From an uncultured Clostridia bacterium (GTDB lineage Bacteria; Bacillota; Clostridia; Christensenellales; UBA1242), in contig CANQDK010000005.1 in assembly GCA_947591785.1 (NCBI GenBank), positions 46,416 through 110,415 of the forward strand: a stretch of DNA of 64,000 bases, in the 5' to 3' direction. A program made the position numbers and the translations under genes. Shown here one piece after another: positions 59,142 to 64,000 of the stretch. Position 1 is the first letter of the stretch. Each line of letters begins with the position of its first letter. The notes under the pieces were generated by a model. The model saw nothing but the letters and a program-made list of their open reading frames with translations. It made no database searches and had not been told where the DNA came from.

Positions 59142-60329
59142 ATGGAAAAGAAAACAGAATATGACTATAAAAATTTGACAAAATCGCAACAGAACTGCCT
59201 TTCCCTTATTGAATCACTTGGAATTTATGAACTTCGTGCTCTTGCACGTGTTTTTGGTGATAATGCTCCAACAACAATAAAAAGAAATGAACATATTGCT
59301 TTTGTTATGAACAAAATTCTTTCTGGTGAAGATATTAAACCTATTCCTCTAAGGCAAGGACGCCCTTATAAAGAACTTTCAAATATAGAAGGAATTTTGA
59401 CAGAACTTTCCCATCTCACTGGCAAGGACTACTCCTTAACTCAAACAAATGTGTCTTCTCAAACACATATTAATAAAGTTGTGCATTTTAAACAGGTTGA
59501 TAATGAAATATACAGCAAAAAAATCAATCCAATAAAAGTCTGCGGCGTTCTTTGTGAAAAAAGTGAAAAGGAAATGTTTTTAGTAAATCAAAATGGTGCA
59601 AAGAAGTCTGTTTTAGTTAAGAAAGACGACTTCCCTAGCCTTGACACCTATGATTTCATCACTGGAACCGCTGTTGTTATGAACTCAAATAAGGAATATA
59701 TTCTTGACACTGTTGAAACAATCAATTTTCAAAATTTGAAAACTTATCAAAGAAAAAAAGTGGAGTTTGAACAAATTATTCCCGAAAAGACTCTTGAATA
59801 TGATGGCAAATCCTTTTTGCTTGGCACAAGATATGTTTTAAAAACACCGAAATTTACAGAATATCAAGGAATTAAAAACTTAATCAAAAAATTCAAAGAA
59901 AATGGAATTGTAACAATTGCCCTAATCCCAAATGTAATGCCTGAAGACGAAATTCTCCTTCAAGGCCTTGGTTTTGACAATTTGTTTAAAATCTTATATG
60001 AAGATAGTGCTTTTTCCGTAAATGAAACACTCAATATTTTTATTGAACATATCAAACATCTTCAAGAAGTTGGACTGTCTTTAGTTATTTTTGTCGAAGA
60101 TGTGGTTTCTCTTGCAAATTATATTGATTTTGCCTTTAAAAACAACACAAAATCAACAGTTGGACATACTGAAGCTGCAAGTAATATTATAAAAAAAATC
60201 TTTATGCTTGCTAAGGCTGGAAAAAACAATCAAAACATCACCCTTATCACAACTTTTGACGATATTGACACTATTGATTCTCTATATCTTTCTGATGTTT
60301 ACAAAATTTGTAAGAAATTGAATTTTTAA
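59142..60329 (+). CDS. Rho-like protein apparently lacking Walker A
   Basis: Rho-N-like GIYELRALARVFGDNAPTTIKRNEHIAFVMNKIL; EHIKHLQEVGLSLVIFVEDVVSLANYID matches the Rho Walker-B region; no GxxxxGKT. Confidence 0.65.
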   Translation: MEKKTEYDYKNLTKSQQNCLSLIESLGIYELRALARVFGDNAPTTIKRNEHIAFVMNKILSGEDIKPIPLRQGRPYKELSNIEGILTELSHLTGKDYSLTQTNVSSQTHINKVVHFKQVDNEIYSKKINPIKVCGVLCEKSEKEMFLVNQNGAKKSVLVKKDDFPSLDTYDFITGTAVVMNSNKEYILDTVETINFQNLKTYQRKKVEFEQIIPEKTLEYDGKSFLLGTRYVLKTPKFTEYQGIKNLIKKFKENGIVTIALIPNVMPEDEILLQGLGFDNLFKILYEDSAFSVNETLNIFIEHIKHLQEVGLSLVIFVEDVVSLANYIDFAFKNNTKSTVGHTEAASNIIKKIFMLAKAGKNNQNITLITTFDDIDTIDSLYLSDVYKICKKLNF

Positions 60330-60407
60330 GAACTATTTATTTTATTTTTGTTAATAATTTTTCAATAATAATTGACTTAGATAGCTTAATAAAAGTATAA
60401 TATCATT

Positions 60408-61268
60408 ATGAACAATCTTTTTTTAGGCATTACAAATGGTTTCTATCTTTTTGGATTAAAAATAAACTTTTATGGGATAATCAGTGCTTTCTCTTATCTT
60501 CTAGGCGTGATTCTTGTCATGAAATTCGCAAAAAAAAGAGGATTTAAAGCGGAAGACATCTTACTCCTTGCCATCTATGTTATCCCTTTATGTGTGATTG
60601 GTGCAAGAATTTATTATGTTCTTTTCCGACTTGACAGTTATAAAAACTTTTGGGATATTTTCAAAATCTGGGAAGGCGGACTTGGTTTTTATGGCGGATT
60701 GATTGGTGGTGGAATTGGTGTTTTAATTTATTGCCTTATCCATAAAAAAAATTTCTTTGCTCTTGCGGACATTATGATGCCAGCACTTATTTTGTGTCAA
60801 GGAATTGGCCGCTGGGGAAACTTCTTCAATCAGGAAGCGTATGGTTATCCTGTCACCAACCCATCTATGCAATGGTTTCCTTTTGCAGTATTCATCGACA
60901 ACTGTTCAATGGCGGATTGCACATGTGCTGGAAGCGGTTGGCATTTGGCAACTTTTTTCTACGAATTTTTGTGGAATGTGATTGGCTTCACCCTGCTTTT
61001 AATAATGCTTTATCGTATAAATTTTAAGCACAACGGAGTCATTGCATTTTCATATCTTGTCATATATGGAATCGGAAGGGCAATTTTTGAAGGGCTACGC
61101 ACTGACAGTTTATATATCGGTTCGTTGCGTGTTTCCCAACTTTTAAGTATTATTTTTGTCGTTGTCGGTGCATCATATCTTTTGTTTTACGCAATTAAGA
61201 GTTACCTAAACAAAAAAAATGCTTCATCTTTTGACAAGATTATGCAAGTCCTAAGAAAAGACTTATAA
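60408..61268 (+). CDS. lgt: Prolipoprotein diacylglyceryl transferase
   Basis: YGIISAFSYLLGV, GARIYYVLF, GLGFYGGLIGG, GIGRWGNFFNQEAYG. Confidence 0.95.
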   Translation: MNNLFLGITNGFYLFGLKINFYGIISAFSYLLGVILVMKFAKKRGFKAEDILLLAIYVIPLCVIGARIYYVLFRLDSYKNFWDIFKIWEGGLGFYGGLIGGGIGVLIYCLIHKKNFFALADIMMPALILCQGIGRWGNFFNQEAYGYPVTNPSMQWFPFAVFIDNCSMADCTCAGSGWHLATFFYEFLWNVIGFTLLLIMLYRINFKHNGVIAFSYLVIYGIGRAIFEGLRTDSLYIGSLRVSQLLSIIFVVVGASYLLFYAIKSYLNKKNASSFDKIMQVLRKDL

Positions 61269-61453
61269 GATTCATATTTTTAATTTTTCATAATAAAAAT
61301 TTTATAAATTGAACTTTCATAAATAAAAAATTCTCATATAGAAAAAATTTTCAGATAGAAAAATAAGAAACCAAACTACAAAAATCTTTCGTTTGCTAGT
61401 CAAATATGTTTCTTGGTAAGTTTAAAATATTAATATTTTGATATAATTTATTT

Positions 61454-61957
61454 GTGGCTAACGGAAAATTTTTAGGAATAAAAAAGACATACATTCTAAG
61501 GACAATTGCAATAGCTTGTTTCTTAGGTTTTTTATCTTTTGTTTTCATCTCAATCTTCCTTTTCAAAAGTCCTACACTTTGGTTTTATGCATTTTGTGTT
61601 TTTGTTGGTTTATTTGAACTTCTTAAAGCATTTTTGTTCAAATTTGACAGTTCTGTCTATCTTGGAACACTTCTTTTGTGTATTGGAATTTCTGGATTTA
61701 TCTTCACATACACAAACACGGAACCGTATTCAGCATTCTACATTGCGATTTCTTTCATTTTGGCCTCAATCTTCACTTTTATTTTCTGTGGGCAAAGATT
61801 TCATCTTATCATTGCTTTTTCGATATTTTTCGTAAGTATTTACGCAATTTTATATGTAATTAATTTGATAAATCTACCAATTTTAATTGCTTTTTTAGTT
61901 CCATTTTTGTTATTATTAATTGTGGAGATTTTGTGGCTATGTTTTCACAAGAAATAA
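61454..61957 (+). CDS. Hypothetical membrane protein
   Basis: 167 aa, about five TM segments, overlaps the next CDS. Confidence 0.55.
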   Translation: MANGKFLGIKKTYILRTIAIACFLGFLSFVFISIFLFKSPTLWFYAFCVFVGLFELLKAFLFKFDSSVYLGTLLLCIGISGFIFTYTNTEPYSAFYIAISFILASIFTFIFCGQRFHLIIAFSIFFVSIYAILYVINLINLPILIAFLVPFLLLLIVEILWLCFHKK

Positions 61958-62565
61958 ATGGTTATAATCGCAGAGAAGTTGACAAATATATTCAGCAACT
62001 AAAAACTGAATATGAAGCAAAATTAATGGGTGAAAAACTTAAAGCCCTTGAGAGCGAAAAAAGAATGCTTGATTTGAAAAATGACAGAACAGAAATTGAG
62101 AATAAGGAAAAAAACATTCTCAATGCTCTTTCTGTAATTGAAAAAGCCAAGAAATTTCAAGAAGAAGGCTCAAAGAGTTTAAGTTCTCTCATCGTCAACA
62201 AGTTGGAACTTTTAGTTAAAGAACTTAATGTCAAATTTCCACAATTTATGCGTGATCAAAACTTTGAAGATATTATGGGAGAATTCAACAAACTTATAAA
62301 AAACTATCGCGATAACTTGGAAAAAATGAATAATATAACCAGCCCAATATACTCAAATAACGACAGTATGCGTATTCTGCTTAACAAGATGCAAGACTAT
62401 AAAAAGCAAGAACCAAGCAAAGAAATGCACATAACAACAACAAGAAAATCATTAAAAGATTTTCCAGAAAGCGAAAGCGGATTCAACTTTGAAGAAGCTT
62501 TAAATCCAACCGATGATTTGGAAGAAATCATGAAAGCTTTTGATTTCTATAACGACAACAATTAA
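61939..62565 (+). CDS. DivIVA-like coiled-coil protein
   Basis: FSQEINGYNRREVDKYIQQLKTEYEAKL N-terminal signature and coiled coil. Confidence 0.65.
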   Translation: MFSQEINGYNRREVDKYIQQLKTEYEAKLMGEKLKALESEKRMLDLKNDRTEIENKEKNILNALSVIEKAKKFQEEGSKSLSSLIVNKLELLVKELNVKFPQFMRDQNFEDIMGEFNKLIKNYRDNLEKMNNITSPIYSNNDSMRILLNKMQDYKKQEPSKEMHITTTRKSLKDFPESESGFNFEEALNPTDDLEEIMKAFDFYNDNN

Positions 62566-62625
62566 AAAAAGTAAAATCAAATAAATTTCAAAATAAAATA
62601 AAATAAAAATTGAGAGGATAAAAAA

Positions 62626-62877
62626 ATGATTGAATTTAAATTTGACACACAACTTCTTATAGAGGGGAAAAATTTAAGTGATGACAAAATTCGTGACTAC
62701 ATAACAAACAATATAAAAGGAGATTGTTTGCTTGTTGTTGGTGATGACGAAATGATTCGTCTTCATTTTCACACAAACACACCATGGAAAGTTCTCGAAT
62801 ATTGTGACAGCCTTGGTGACATACAAGATATAGTCGTTGAAAATATGGAACGCCAATCAAACGGCCTAAATGGTTAA
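62626..62877 (+). CDS. Stand-alone FakA/DAK2-type C-terminal domain
   Basis: FDTQLLIEGKNLSDDKIRDYITNNIKGDCLLVVGDDEMIRLHFHTNTPWKVLEYC. Confidence 0.65.
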   Translation: MIEFKFDTQLLIEGKNLSDDKIRDYITNNIKGDCLLVVGDDEMIRLHFHTNTPWKVLEYCDSLGDIQDIVVENMERQSNGLNG

Positions 62878-63012
62878 TCTATTATAAATAGATAATGTAT
62901 AAAATGATTTTATAAAAGCAATTAAAAATCATATATTAAAAAGGAGATTATCCAATCCCCTGTTTTTCTTTCTATAAAAAAATTTATTTAATTAATGCAA
63001 GAAATATAAACT

Positions 63013-63654
63013 TTATATTCTACTTGATGGACAAGTTCTGTTAAAAACACAATTTTCGCAATCAGGTTTCATAGCCTTACAAGTGTATCTTCCAAAAAGA
63101 ACCATTTGATAATGTAATTTTGACCATTTGTTCTTTGGGAAAATCTTACATAATTCCAATTCGATTTTCAAAGGTTCACTTGTCTTAACCAGCCCAAGAC
63201 GATTTGAAACTCTAGCAACATGCGTGTCCACAGCAAGGGCATCTCCACCAAATGCAACCGCCATAACCACATTCGCGGTTTTTCTTCCAACTCCTGCCAA
63301 TGTCAACAAGTCATCAAAATTATCTGGCACTTCTCCGTGAAATCTATTCAATATATCCTGACTTGCAGACTTTATTGCCTTCGCTTTGTTATGGTAAAAT
63401 CCACATGAATGGATTTTTTCTTCTAATTCTTGCAAAGGAATCTGAGCAAAATCTTTTGGTGTGTTGTGAGTTTTAAAGAGTTCTTGTGTCACCTGATTCA
63501 CGCGTTTATCGGTGCATTGTGCGGATAAAATCACAGCAACAAGCAGTTCAAAAGGTGTTCTATGTTCAAGTTCACATCTTGGTTCTGGCACCATAATGTC
63601 CAACCCGTCCATAACAAATTTTGCATAATCAACATCATTTTTTTTCAACTGCAC
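63013..63654 (-). CDS. nth: Endonuclease III
   Basis: LLVAVILSAQCTDKRVNQVTQELF, LAGVGRKTANVVMAVAFGGDALAVDTHVARVSNRLGL, Cys4 FeS loop CKAMKPDCENCVFNRTC. Confidence 0.95.
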   Translation of the reverse strand: MQLKKNDVDYAKFVMDGLDIMVPEPRCELEHRTPFELLVAVILSAQCTDKRVNQVTQELFKTHNTPKDFAQIPLQELEEKIHSCGFYHNKAKAIKSASQDILNRFHGEVPDNFDDLLTLAGVGRKTANVVMAVAFGGDALAVDTHVARVSNRLGLVKTSEPLKIELELCKIFPKNKWSKLHYQMVLFGRYTCKAMKPDCENCVFNRTCPSSRI

Positions 63655-64000
63655 AACCCCCTGTTTTGAACTCTTAAAGCCTATGATTTGCCCTTAAAAA
63701 CTTAAATGAAAGAAACTTAATTATAATTTTTGTAATCAGAAAGGCAACTGCTCAAAAACCAAATTTGAAAATCAATAATTATTTAAAATATCTCTTGCCA
63801 TTTTCAATAAGTTGATTGTTGATGATTGTTCTAACCTTCGGCGTTACCCAACCTTTTCCGATTCGAGTTTTTATTTCGATATCTCCAACCTTTGCACTAA
63901 GAGAAACCGCAAATTTAAAAAAGGGTTTCATCTCATCTATAACTTTGCCATCAAAACAAAGTTGACAAGTTGTGATTTTCACAAAAACATCTATCCTATG

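Overview
AT-rich (roughly 30% GC by eye) chromosomal segment from an endospore-lineage Firmicute, probably an uncultivated clostridium. The spoIIIA genes AA-AH and spoIVB are present. Left of ~23 kb almost all genes are on +: rsfS, LMW-PTP, rpiB-like, gap, tig, clpP, clpX, rny, comM/yifB, dprA, topA, hslV, hslU, tcdA-like, trxA, iscS, iscU. From ~29 to 52.6 kb all genes are on -: tgt, queA, ruvBAC, yebC, rplT-rpmI-infC, proS, xseBA, nusB, spoIIIA. The two sets converge on a complete integrated ssDNA phage (gokushovirus-like Microviridae prophage, about 5.3 kb, 23.41-28.76 kb). Its flanking sites look like Xer/dif sites (12-bp arms around a 6-bp CCTGTC centre). The prophage carries VP1, VP2, VP3, VP4 and VP5 homologs, a small basic late protein missed by the ORF track, a holin-like ORF, a ribbon-helix-helix regulator with possible operators, and two elaborate hairpin regions. 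Other observations: (i) a dispersed family of TGCATAATAC/GTATTATGCA palindromes, about 10 copies, often inside operons and once in frame inside an rRNA methyltransferase gene; (ii) a large SRP RNA next to an unrecognised structured small RNA; (iii) a Rho-like protein apparently lacking the P-loop; (iv) a PadR-type winged helix fused to a membrane domain; (v) degenerate tandem repeats that begin at gene 3' ends. All family assignments come from reading the sequence and from memory; no searches were run.
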